Source of the DNA: Mycolicibacterium vulneris
GTDB lineage: Bacteria; Actinomycetota; Actinomycetes; Mycobacteriales; Mycobacteriaceae
Length of the DNA stretch: 46,794 nt
Direction of reading: 5' to 3'
NCBI RefSeq assembly: GCF_002104765.1
Contig: NZ_NCXM01000040.1
Location: 1-46,794, forward strand
Positions 24,983 through 31,948 of this stretch are shown here, piece after piece. Both the position numbers and the translations under genes were made by a program. How positions within the stretch are numbered: position 1 is the stretch's first letter; each line of letters begins with the position of its first letter. The notes under the pieces are model-generated. The model made no database searches, was not told where the DNA came from, and saw only the letters and a program-made list of their open reading frames with translations.

Positions 24983-25405
24983 TCAGTCGATCTTTTGCCA
25001 GGTCCCGCAACTGCGCGTCATGAATGCGGTATCGGTCGGCAAGATCCGGACCACCTGAGGCCCGTCGCCGACGTTGTTGTCGATGATGTCGTTGGTGTTG
25101 AAACTGCGCAGCCTGGCCCAGTAGCACCCGTACTTGCCGCCCTCGGTGCGATAGGTGCCCGCCGCGATGTCCTTGTTGACGATGAAGGTGCCGTTGTTCT
25201 CGATCGAGGTCTTGGGCCCGGGCGGGGGCGGCGGGGCGACGGTCATCGTCACCGTCTTGGTCTCCGCCGGCACCGTCGACGTGACGGTCATCGTGGTGTG
25301 TGTCGACTCGCCGCAGCCCGCGAGGAACAGCGCGACCCCCGCGACAGCCGCTGGCCCCGGGCGGATGCGCCCGGGTCGGTGCGGGGCGGGACTTTGGCTG
25401 TTCAC
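24983..25405 (-). CDS. Putative secreted lipoprotein, 140 aa
   Basis: From GTG 25405 the protein has a basic N-terminus, a hydrophobic core and lipobox FLAGC (Cys31), predicting a lipid-anchored exported protein. A Thr/Val-rich and Pro-rich linker (about 35-60) leads to a compact domain: GTFIVNKDIAAGTYRTEGG, CYWARL and a terminal CGTWQKID. That pattern, with two cysteines and a 'DI.AGTY' core, recurs in actinobacterial exported proteins of unknown function. An ATG-like longer start at 25456 would bury the signal peptide. It is convergent with ldtB, and the shared envelope location is suggestive only. Confidence 0.75.
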   Translation of the reverse strand: MNSQSPAPHRPGRIRPGPAAVAGVALFLAGCGESTHTTMTVTSTVPAETKTVTMTVAPPPPPGPKTSIENNGTFIVNKDIAAGTYRTEGGKYGCYWARLRSFNTNDIIDNNVGDGPQVVRILPTDTAFMTRSCGTWQKID

Positions 25406-25454
25406 TACTTTCCACTCACGGGTGCGTCGGCGTTTGCGCGGAAACGGTAGCACC

Positions 25455-25488
25455 AAAAAAGGTCAGGGAGCGGTGATGCTCCCTGACC
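25455..25488 (-). terminator. Intrinsic terminator after tRNA-His
   Basis: On minus, a perfect 10-bp stem (GGTCAGGGAG with CTCCCTGACC, plus coordinates 25461-25470 and 25479-25488) with an 8-base loop is followed by six Ts (25460-25455). It begins two bases after the tRNA CCA end. Confidence 0.93.
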
Positions 25489-25490
25489 TG

Positions 25491-25567
25491 TGGGGTGAGT
25501 GACGGGACTCGAACCCGCGACATTCAGGATCACAACCTGACGCTCTACCAACTGAACTACACCCACC
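25491..25567 (-). tRNA. tRNA-His (GTG anticodon)
   Basis: Minus-strand cloverleaf with acceptor GTGGGTG/CACTCAC, anticodon stem TCAGG/CCTGA with loop TTGTGAT (anticodon GTG), T-loop TTCGAGT, discriminator C73 and encoded CCA (25491-25493). An extra G (25567) lies 5' of G1 opposite C73, the G-1 identity element of tRNA-His. It lies downstream of orn in the same direction. Confidence 0.97.
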
Positions 25568-25621
25568 ACGACCGCATGCCGACCCTCGCACGATGACGGT
25601 CAACGAGCGGCGACGTCGATA

Positions 25622-26269
25622 CTAGCCGGTTGGCGGCGCGCTGGCCGAATCGCTTGGCCCCGGTGCGTCTCTTCCGCCGTCCAGGGCGGTGACCACCGCC
25701 TCGATTTCGCTGGTAGACGGCCCCGGCGGCGCGACAAACGCGGTTCGCCGGTAGAACTGCAGCTCGCGGATGGATTCGTGAATGTCGGCCAGGGCCCGGT
25801 GGGCCAGCCCCTTGACGGGCTGACCGAAGTAAATCCGCGGGTACCAGCGCCGGCACAGCTCTTTGATCGAGCTCACATCGATCATGCGGTAGTGCAGGAA
25901 CGAGTCCAGGGCGGGCATGTCGCGCACGATGAAGGCGCGGTCGGTGGCGATGGAGTTGCCGGCGAGCGGCGCCGTCTTGGGTTGCTTGACGTGTTCGCCG
26001 ATGTAATCCAGCACCATCGCCTCGGCGGTCGCCAGGTCAACGGTGGACGTCCGCACCTCGTCGGTCAGCCCGGAGCGCGAGTGCATTTCGGTCACCACGT
26101 CGCCCATCGCCGCGAGCGCGGCATCGTCGGCATGTATCACCACGTCGACCCCCTCGCCCAGAATGTTCAAATCGGCGTCGGTCACCAGCGCCGCGATCTC
26201 AATCAGCTTGTCCGAGCCCAGATCAAGCCCGGTCATCTCGCAGTCGATCCACACCAATTCGTCTCGCAC
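25622..26269 (-). CDS. orn: Oligoribonuclease
   Basis: A 215-residue DEDDh 3'-5' exoribonuclease that degrades 2-5-nt RNAs, including pGpG-type dinucleotides, to finish mRNA turnover. Metal-binding Asp9 and Glu11 are in WIDCEMTGLD; the later acidic residue is in NSIATDRAF, and the catalytic histidine and last aspartate are in HRALADIHESI. Start is GTG 26269. A TAGTCT box (26282-26277) ends 7 bases before it, predicting a leaderless mRNA. Position next to tRNA-His and DUF853 matches M. tuberculosis Rv2511. Confidence 0.95.
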   Translation of the reverse strand: MRDELVWIDCEMTGLDLGSDKLIEIAALVTDADLNILGEGVDVVIHADDAALAAMGDVVTEMHSRSGLTDEVRTSTVDLATAEAMVLDYIGEHVKQPKTAPLAGNSIATDRAFIVRDMPALDSFLHYRMIDVSSIKELCRRWYPRIYFGQPVKGLAHRALADIHESIRELQFYRRTAFVAPPGPSTSEIEAVVTALDGGRDAPGPSDSASAPPTG

Positions 26270-26276
26270 AGCGCTC

Positions 26277-26282
26277 AGACTA
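26277..26282 (-). promoter_or_regulatory. Predicted -10 box of leaderless orn promoter
   Basis: TAGTCT on minus fits the mycobacterial TANNNT -10 consensus, with 7 bases between it and the GTG start. Confidence 0.45.
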
Positions 26283-26446
26283 GTGGCGATCGCAAGTGCG
26301 GCGGAGCCGGGCGGGGCGGGTCGCCACCATCAGACTCGGGCCCAGCTGGCGCCCGCGCCGGACCTCGCCCCCGGACAAGCTGGAGAAGTAGGGTGAGCGT
26401 TGTCGAACTGCATGCCGAATCATCGCCGGAACAGGGGCGCAGCACG

Positions 26447-28018
26447 ATGAGCACTGATTCAGCGGCCACGGCCGCTGCGCGGATCGCCGACGGCTATGCC
26501 GTCGACGGCCAGGCACTGGAATTGGGCACGGTCGTCGTCGACGGCGCAGCCGATCCGACGGCGCAGATCCGTATCCCGTTGGCCACCATCAACAGGCACG
26601 GCCTGGTGGCCGGGGCCACCGGAACAGGCAAGACCAAGACGCTGCAACTCATCGCCGAGCAGCTCAGCGCCGCGGGCGTCCCCGTGCTGATGGCCGACGT
26701 GAAGGGCGACCTGTCCGGGCTGTCCAGGCCCGGCGAAGGCAACGACAAGACCGCCGCGCGGGCCAATGACACCGGCGACAACTGGAAGCCGACCGGTTTT
26801 CCGGTCGAGTTCTTGTCGTTGGGCACCAAGGGAATCGGCGTGCCGATACGCGCCACCATCGACAGCTTCGGCTCCGTTCTGCTGTCAAAAGTGCTGGGAC
26901 TCAACGCTACTCAAGAGTCGACGCTTGGGCTGATCTTCCATTGGGCCAAGGATCAAAACCGCCGGCTGGTCACCACGGACGATTTACGCAGTGCCATCGG
27001 CTACCTCACCAGCGACGCGGGCAAGGAAGACCTGAAATCCCTGGGCGGCGTTTCGGCGACGACCGCGGGCGTCATCCTGCGGGCGCTGGTGAACCTTGAT
27101 GCCGAGGGCGGCGACACCTTCTTCGGTGAGCCCAAGCTCGACCCGAACGACCTGCTGCGCGCCAACGGCCAAGGGCAGGGCATCATCTCGCTGCTGGAGT
27201 TCACCGGTCAGTCGGTGCGTCCCGTCATCTTCTCCACCTTCCTGATGTGGCTGCTCGCCGACCTGTACACCCAACTGGACGAGGTCGGTGACGTGGACAG
27301 GCCGAAGCTGGTGTTCTTCTTCGACGAGGCGCACCTGTTGTTCGCCGACGCGTCCAAGGCCTTCCTCGAACAGGTCGAACAAACCGTCAAGCTGATCCGG
27401 TCGAAGGGCGTCGGGGTGTTCTTCTGCACCCAGCTGCCCACGGACATTCCCAACGACATCCTCTCCCAGTTGGGCGCTCGAATTCAGCACGCGCTGCGGG
27501 CGTTCACGCCCGACGACCAGAAGGCGCTCAGCAGGACCGTCCGCACCTACCCGAAAACCGATGTGTACGACCTGGAGTCGGCGTTGACGTCGCTGGGAAT
27601 CGGCGAGGCGGTGGTCACCGTGCTGTCCGAGAAGGGCGCACCGACGCCGGTCGCGTGGACCCGGATGCGGGTGCCGCGCTCGTTGATGGCGTCGATCGGC
27701 CCCGGGGACATCGAGGCCGCGGCGAAAGACAGTCCGCTGCAAACGAAGTACGGCCAGACGGCTCCCCAGCCCGCGCAGCCGCAGGCCGCACCACAGCCGC
27801 CGCAGGCGGTACCGCAGCCGCCGCAGGCCCAGTCCGGCTACCCGCCAGTCCCGCAGAATGAGCCGGTACCGCCGATGCCGGAGCCGGCGGAGCCGAAGGG
27901 CTCGAAGGGGCCCTCCATGTGGGAGGAGGTGCTGCAGAACCCGACGGTGAAAAGCGGGATCAACACCGCGATACGCGAAGCGGTCAAAAGCATCTTCGGT
28001 ACCGGCCGCCGCCGGTAG
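26447..28018 (+). CDS. HerA/DUF853-type P-loop ATPase
   Basis: A 523-residue ATPase of the DUF853 (helicase HerA-like C-terminal) family. Walker A is GATGTGKT at residues 56-63 and Walker B is LVFFFDEAH. The C-terminus has a Pro/Gln-rich low-complexity linker (about 440-480) and a short basic end, RREAV-like and TGRRR. Family members are hexameric motor ATPases; some act with NurA nucleases, but none is encoded here, so its role is unknown. It resembles M. tuberculosis Rv2510c. ATG 26447 follows AGGGGC; a GTG at 26393 with a good GGAGAAG site is an equally credible start that adds 18 residues. Confidence 0.88.
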   Translation: MSTDSAATAAARIADGYAVDGQALELGTVVVDGAADPTAQIRIPLATINRHGLVAGATGTGKTKTLQLIAEQLSAAGVPVLMADVKGDLSGLSRPGEGNDKTAARANDTGDNWKPTGFPVEFLSLGTKGIGVPIRATIDSFGSVLLSKVLGLNATQESTLGLIFHWAKDQNRRLVTTDDLRSAIGYLTSDAGKEDLKSLGGVSATTAGVILRALVNLDAEGGDTFFGEPKLDPNDLLRANGQGQGIISLLEFTGQSVRPVIFSTFLMWLLADLYTQLDEVGDVDRPKLVFFFDEAHLLFADASKAFLEQVEQTVKLIRSKGVGVFFCTQLPTDIPNDILSQLGARIQHALRAFTPDDQKALSRTVRTYPKTDVYDLESALTSLGIGEAVVTVLSEKGAPTPVAWTRMRVPRSLMASIGPGDIEAAAKDSPLQTKYGQTAPQPAQPQAAPQPPQAVPQPPQAQSGYPPVPQNEPVPPMPEPAEPKGSKGPSMWEEVLQNPTVKSGINTAIREAVKSIFGTGRRR

Positions 28019-28024
28019 TAGCCC

Positions 28025-28831
28025 CTACCCGCCGCCCAGCTTCTTGTAGAAAGCGCCGACGATGGGCGCCACGATTGCGCGTGGCCCGTACCCGCTGGCC
28101 ACCGACATGGCCTTCGACGTCAGTCCCGGAACGACGCGCATCTTGTTGCGCGCCAACGCATCCAGCGATACCCGCGCGGTGTGCTCGGTCGAGATCCACA
28201 GGAAGTCCGGCACCAGCCGCTCGACGATCGAGGCCTCGGTGTCGTCGGGCAGGTCGGTCCGCACCGGGCCGGGCGCCAGCAGCGTCACGTTGACACCGGA
28301 TCCGCGCAGCTCTCCGCGCAGCGACTCGCTGAAGGTGTTCGCGAACGCCTTGGTGGCCGCGTACGTGGCGTTGTAGGGAATCGGCGAATTGCCCGCCGCC
28401 GAACCGGAAATCAGGATCCCGCCGGACCTACGCTCGACCATTCCCGGCAGCACCGCCAACGTAAGGTCATGCACCCCAAGGACATTCAGCTGCAGCTGGG
28501 CCTTTTCGCCGGCCGGATCGAGCGTGGCGACCGGACCGAACGTCGCGGTGCCCGCGTTGGCACACAGGATCGAGATCGGGCGGGCGGCCAGCTCGTCACA
28601 CAGCTTCGCGCGTTCGCCCGGGTCGGCCAGGTCGGCGGGGCGCACGTCGACGATGACGCCGTACTTGTCGGTCAGGCGGGCGGCCAGGTCCTTGAGCAGG
28701 TCTTCGCGGCGCGCGGTGACGATCAGGTTGTGTCCACGTGCGGCGAGTTCGGTTGCCAGCGCTTCACCGATGTTCTGCGAAGCTCCGGTCACAACGGCGC
28801 GCGCCTCGGGGCTTGGAGCGGGTAGCGGCAT
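28025..28831 (-). CDS. cmrA: Short-chain reductase CmrA (mycolate 3-oxo reductase)
   Basis: A 268-residue SDR with NADP-binding TGASQNIG (15-22), ANAG (91-94), and catalytic Ser near 144, Tyr157 and Lys161 (YAATK). By similarity and position it is the homologue of M. tuberculosis Rv2509, known as CmrA, which reduces the 3-oxo intermediate formed by mycolic acid condensation to give mature mycolates. A C-terminal hydrophobic stretch may associate with membrane. It starts at ATG 28831, 7 bases from a TACGAT -10 box, so its mRNA is probably leaderless. It is divergent from the MFS gene by 68 bp. Confidence 0.88.
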   Translation of the reverse strand: MPLPAPSPEARAVVTGASQNIGEALATELAARGHNLIVTARREDLLKDLAARLTDKYGVIVDVRPADLADPGERAKLCDELAARPISILCANAGTATFGPVATLDPAGEKAQLQLNVLGVHDLTLAVLPGMVERRSGGILISGSAAGNSPIPYNATYAATKAFANTFSESLRGELRGSGVNVTLLAPGPVRTDLPDDTEASIVERLVPDFLWISTEHTARVSLDALARNKMRVVPGLTSKAMSVASGYGPRAIVAPIVGAFYKKLGGG

Positions 28832-28837
28832 GCGCCA

Positions 28838-28892
28838 ATCGTAGACAGCCGGCGAAATGGCGCCCGCAGCCGATCGCGAGCGCCTATAGAGT
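28838..28892. promoter_or_regulatory. Divergent leaderless promoters of cmrA and the MFS gene
   Basis: TACGAT on minus (28843-28838) lies 6 bases before the cmrA ATG, and TAGAGT on plus (28887-28892) lies 7 bases before the MFS ATG. Both fit the TANNNT consensus and the spacing of leaderless transcripts. The two promoters share a 43-bp core, so a single protein could affect both. Confidence 0.5.
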
Positions 28893-28899
28893 GCCGGGA

Positions 28900-30252
28900 A
28901 TGAGCCAGCCGGAGTCGCGTTCCGTCAGCCCCGCGCGATCGCGGGTGGCGGCGTGGGCGCTCTGGGACTGCGGTTCGACCGGTCTGAATGCGATCGTGGC
29001 GACCTTCGTCTTCGCCGTCTACCTGACCAGCAGCGTTGGGGTGGGGATATCTGGCGCCACCACGCCGGCGAGCTGGTTGGGCCGCGCGGCGGCCGTCGCC
29101 GGGCTGACCGTCGCCGTGCTCGCGCCCGCCGTCGGCGTGTGGGTGGAGTCCCCGCACCGCAGGCGGGTGGCGTTGAGTGTGCTGACCGCCACGGCGGTGA
29201 CGCTGACCTGCTTGATGTTCTTCATCCGGGACAGCCCCGGCTACCTGTGGGCCGGTCTGCTGCTGCTGGGGGCGACGGCGGCCTGCGGCGACTTGGCCAG
29301 TGTCCCGTACAACGCCATGCTGCGTCAGCTCTCGACGCCGCAGACGGCCGGGCGGATATCCGGATTCGGCTGGGCGGCGGGTTATGTCGGAAGCGTGCTG
29401 CTCCTGTTAGTGATCTACACCGGCTTCATCTCCGGATCCGGCAAGGGGCCCGACGCGACACGTGGTTTGCTGCGAGTTCCCTTGCGGGACGGGCTTTATG
29501 TCCGGGAGGCGATGGTGGTGGCCGCGATCTGGTTCGCGGTGCTGGCGCTTCCCCTGCTGTTCGTCGCGCACCGGCTGACGGAGTCGTCGGAGGGGTACCA
29601 GCCGACGAGCATGCTGGGTGGGTACCGCAAGCTGTGGACCGAGGTCGCCGCGGAATGGCGGCGCGACCGCAACCTGGTGTACTTCCTGTTCGCCAGCGCG
29701 CTCTTCCGGGACGGGCTGGCGGCGATCTTCGCGTTCGGCGCGGTGCTCGGCGTCAACGTCTACGGCATCTCGCAGGCCAACGTGCTGATCTTCGGGGTGG
29801 CGGCCAGCGTGGTCGCCGCGGTGGGCGCGGTGCTGGGTGGGTTCGTCGACCACCGGGTCGGCTCGAAGCCCGTCATCGTGGCGTCACTGTTCGCGATCGT
29901 CGTTCTGGGGCTGACCCTGATGACGCTGTCGGGGCCGGTGGCCTTCTGGGTGTGCGGGCTGCTGCTGTGCATGTTCATCGGGCCGTCGCAGTCGTCGTCG
30001 CGCGCCTTGCTGCTGCACATGGCCAAGCACGGCCGGGAAGGCGTCGCGTTCGGCCTCTACACCATGACCGGGCGGGCGGTGGCGTTCGTGGCACCGTGGC
30101 TGTTCTCGGTGTTCGTCGATGTCTTCGGCGCCGTGCGGGCCGGTCTGGGCGGAATTTCGCTGGTGCTGATCGCCGGATTGCTGGCGATGCTGGTGGTGCG
30201 GGTTCCGGCGCGCGGCGGCGCGGTGGCCGAACCCGCGGCCGAGCCGTCCTAG
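28900..30252 (+). CDS. MFS transporter, Atg22/UMF1-like
   Basis: A 450-residue protein with about twelve membrane segments, for example LNAIVATFVFAVYLTSSVG, AVAGLTVAVLAPAVGVWV, YVGSVLLLLVIYTGFISG and ALPLLFVAHRL, with a basic central loop (GGYRKLWTEVAAEWRRDR). ALWDCGSTGLNAIV at the N-terminus and the DHRVGSK loop are typical of the UMF1/vacuole-effluxer Atg22-like major facilitator group. It matches M. tuberculosis Rv2508c in position. Substrate unknown. It ends 18 bp from the convergent MmpS-like gene. Confidence 0.88.
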   Translation: MSQPESRSVSPARSRVAAWALWDCGSTGLNAIVATFVFAVYLTSSVGVGISGATTPASWLGRAAAVAGLTVAVLAPAVGVWVESPHRRRVALSVLTATAVTLTCLMFFIRDSPGYLWAGLLLLGATAACGDLASVPYNAMLRQLSTPQTAGRISGFGWAAGYVGSVLLLLVIYTGFISGSGKGPDATRGLLRVPLRDGLYVREAMVVAAIWFAVLALPLLFVAHRLTESSEGYQPTSMLGGYRKLWTEVAAEWRRDRNLVYFLFASALFRDGLAAIFAFGAVLGVNVYGISQANVLIFGVAASVVAAVGAVLGGFVDHRVGSKPVIVASLFAIVVLGLTLMTLSGPVAFWVCGLLLCMFIGPSQSSSRALLLHMAKHGREGVAFGLYTMTGRAVAFVAPWLFSVFVDVFGAVRAGLGGISLVLIAGLLAMLVVRVPARGGAVAEPAAEPS

Positions 30253-30270
30253 CCGGCTTGGAGGTAGCGG

Positions 30271-31038
30271 CTAGCCGCGAGCGTCGCAGATCGTCAGGCC
30301 GCCGCCGACGCGCTTGCTGACCTGAACCCCGTCGACGGTGAGCGTGCAGGTGACGCTGTGGCCGATGTTGACGATCGTGACATTGGGCGGGTGGTCAGCC
30401 GACTTCGACAGGCTGACCTCCTTGCTCCACGGCAGCGCGACGTTGAATTCGGTCTGGATGAGGCCACCGGTGTCGATGTACATGATGCTGATCGCGCGAC
30501 CCTCACCCGAGACGGTGTAGACGACGTCTTGCATCGTGGCCGGCCCGGTCGTCTCGGGCGGCAGCTGGCCGCTGGTCGGCGGTATCGGGGCCGGGATGAG
30601 CGACGGCGACCGGTGCGGCGATGTCGTCGTCGTCTCCGGGGTCGGCTCCGGCATCGCCGGCAACGGCGGGACGGCGGTCTGGGTCTTGATCGCGTCGTTC
30701 GCCAGCACCAGGGCAATCACCAATGCGACGACCAGCAATACCGCCGCGCCGGCGCCGAGCCACAACCATCGCGACGATTTCGGGCCGTCGGGCGGCGGGG
30801 GGCCCATGGCGGTCGGTAGGTCGCCCGACGGGGGCAAATCCTGCTGCCAGTACGCCGGGAGCTGCTTTGTGGTGTTCGTCTCGTTCGGGGTGGGCGCCCA
30901 GGGCGACGCCGCCCCGCCATAGCTCTGCGCGTACGGCATCTGGTCGGCGTACGCGGGATCGGCGGGCGGCGCATACCTCGGTTGCTGTGGCCCCGGCTGC
31001 GATGTAGGAAACCGCTCGGTGGGACGTGAATCGTTCAT
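30271..31038 (-). CDS. Proline-rich membrane protein with MmpS-like C-terminal domain (Rv2507 type)
   Basis: A 255-residue protein from ATG 31038, which follows GAGGTGG. The N-terminal 85 residues are Pro/Gln/Tyr-rich and cytosolic. One membrane segment follows (WLWLGAGAAVLLVVALVIAL, about 92-111), then a Pro/Thr-rich linker and an exported beta-rich domain: VVYTVSGEGRAISIMYID, VALPWSKEVSL and a final VTCTLTVDGV and LTICDARG with a likely disulphide. The last domain resembles MmpS accessory proteins. A GTG at 31092 would give the 273 residues annotated for Rv2507. It follows bkaR by about 55 bp on the same strand and is probably co-transcribed. Confidence 0.82.
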   Translation of the reverse strand: MNDSRPTERFPTSQPGPQQPRYAPPADPAYADQMPYAQSYGGAASPWAPTPNETNTTKQLPAYWQQDLPPSGDLPTAMGPPPPDGPKSSRWLWLGAGAAVLLVVALVIALVLANDAIKTQTAVPPLPAMPEPTPETTTTSPHRSPSLIPAPIPPTSGQLPPETTGPATMQDVVYTVSGEGRAISIMYIDTGGLIQTEFNVALPWSKEVSLSKSADHPPNVTIVNIGHSVTCTLTVDGVQVSKRVGGGLTICDARG

Positions 31039-31093
31039 GTCCACCTCATGGCTTGCAGGGTACCTGGGCTCGATGTTAAAACCCTGAGTCACC

Positions 31094-31765
31094 TTACGAC
31101 GGACTGCTCAGCGGCACTGAATTTCCGGCCGCGAGCGCGGCCGCCGTCATTGCCCGCATGACGGCGCGCGACCTTGCCGCGCGGACGGTCTTGCTGCGCG
31201 AAGTATCGGGGGACTTCATGCTGTGCGGTGTCGAATTCAGCAGACCGAACACGGCGTGCGCGGCCAGCCGGGCATCGGCCTCGGCCAGCTCGGGGTTCAG
31301 CTCCCGCAGTACCCCCACCCAGACCTCGACGTATTGACGCTGGGATGTGCGCACCTGCTTTTCGGCGGCCGCGGGCAGGTACGCGAGGTCGCGATCCTGG
31401 ATGCGAATCAGGTCGGGCTCGTTGAACACGAAGTCCAGATGGAAGTCGATCAGCCCGTCCAGGGCTGCGGCCGCGTCGGCGCCGTCGGTCTGCACCTGCC
31501 GGGCGCCGGCGAGCAGCCGCGTGCTGATGCCCACCAGCAACTCGACCAGCAGCGACTCCTTGTTGGGAAAATGCCGGTAGATGGCCGGACCGCTGACCCC
31601 GGCGGCCGCACCGATGTCTTCCAGCCGCACCGCGAGGAACCCGCGCTCGGCGAACAACCGCTCGGCGGCGGACAGCAGTTGTAGCCGGCGGTCGGACTTC
31701 AACTGGCTCCGGCGATTTGGAGCGTCAGCGGGACCGGCCTGGTCCTCGGAGGCGGACGCTGTCAT
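31094..31765 (-). CDS. bkaR: TetR-family repressor BkaR (Rv2506 type)
   Basis: A 223-residue TetR regulator from ATG 31765, preceded by GGAGG; a TTG at 31786 is less likely. The DNA-binding domain is at about 28-75 (LLSAAERLFAERGFLAV, DIGAAAGVSGPAIYRHF). It is divergent from accD1, and its M. tuberculosis counterpart, BkaR, represses the branched-chain keto-acid operon. Two similar palindromes lie in the divergent gap. A TACGTT box at 31800-31795 is the likely -10 element of bkaR; operator 1 lies just upstream of it, so autorepression is expected. Effector is not known from sequence; an acyl-CoA is plausible. Confidence 0.88.
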   Translation of the reverse strand: MTASASEDQAGPADAPNRRSQLKSDRRLQLLSAAERLFAERGFLAVRLEDIGAAAGVSGPAIYRHFPNKESLLVELLVGISTRLLAGARQVQTDGADAAAALDGLIDFHLDFVFNEPDLIRIQDRDLAYLPAAAEKQVRTSQRQYVEVWVGVLRELNPELAEADARLAAHAVFGLLNSTPHSMKSPDTSRSKTVRAARSRAVMRAMTAAALAAGNSVPLSSPS

Positions 31766-31803
31766 GACGGACCTCCGTCTGGTCAACTGGCCCTAACGTA
31801 GCA

Positions 31804-31825
31804 CGAGTTATTCGCGATTAACTCG
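31804..31825. promoter_or_regulatory. Candidate BkaR operator 1 (bkaR side)
   Basis: Inverted repeat CGAGTTA (31804-31810) and TAACTCG (31819-31825) with an 8-base centre containing TCGCGA. It is the same length and core (GAGTTA...TAACTC) as operator 2 and lies just upstream of the predicted bkaR -10 box. Confidence 0.75.
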
Positions 31826-31874
31826 CGCTTTGCGCCGACCGTGGTCCTCCCTGGACCGGTAACGACGGCAATGG

Positions 31875-31880
31875 TATTCT
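31875..31880 (+). promoter_or_regulatory. Predicted -10 box of the accD1 operon
   Basis: TATTCT fits TANNNT; the start of transcription would fall at about 31887, inside operator 2, so a bound repressor would block initiation. Confidence 0.5.
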
Positions 31881-31881
31881 C

Positions 31882-31915
31882 GGCCCTTGAGTTAATGAGC
31901 ATTAACTCAAGGGCC
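31882..31915. promoter_or_regulatory. Candidate BkaR operator 2, 34-bp perfect palindrome
   Basis: GGCCCTTGAGTTAATG (31882-31897) and CATTAACTCAAGGGCC (31900-31915) are exact reverse complements around a 2-base centre. The inner 22 bases share GAGTTA...TAACTC with operator 1. It overlaps the predicted accD1 transcription start. Confidence 0.85.
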
Positions 31916-31948
31916 CGACCGCACGACGGCAAGGAGGCTGCTGCGGCG

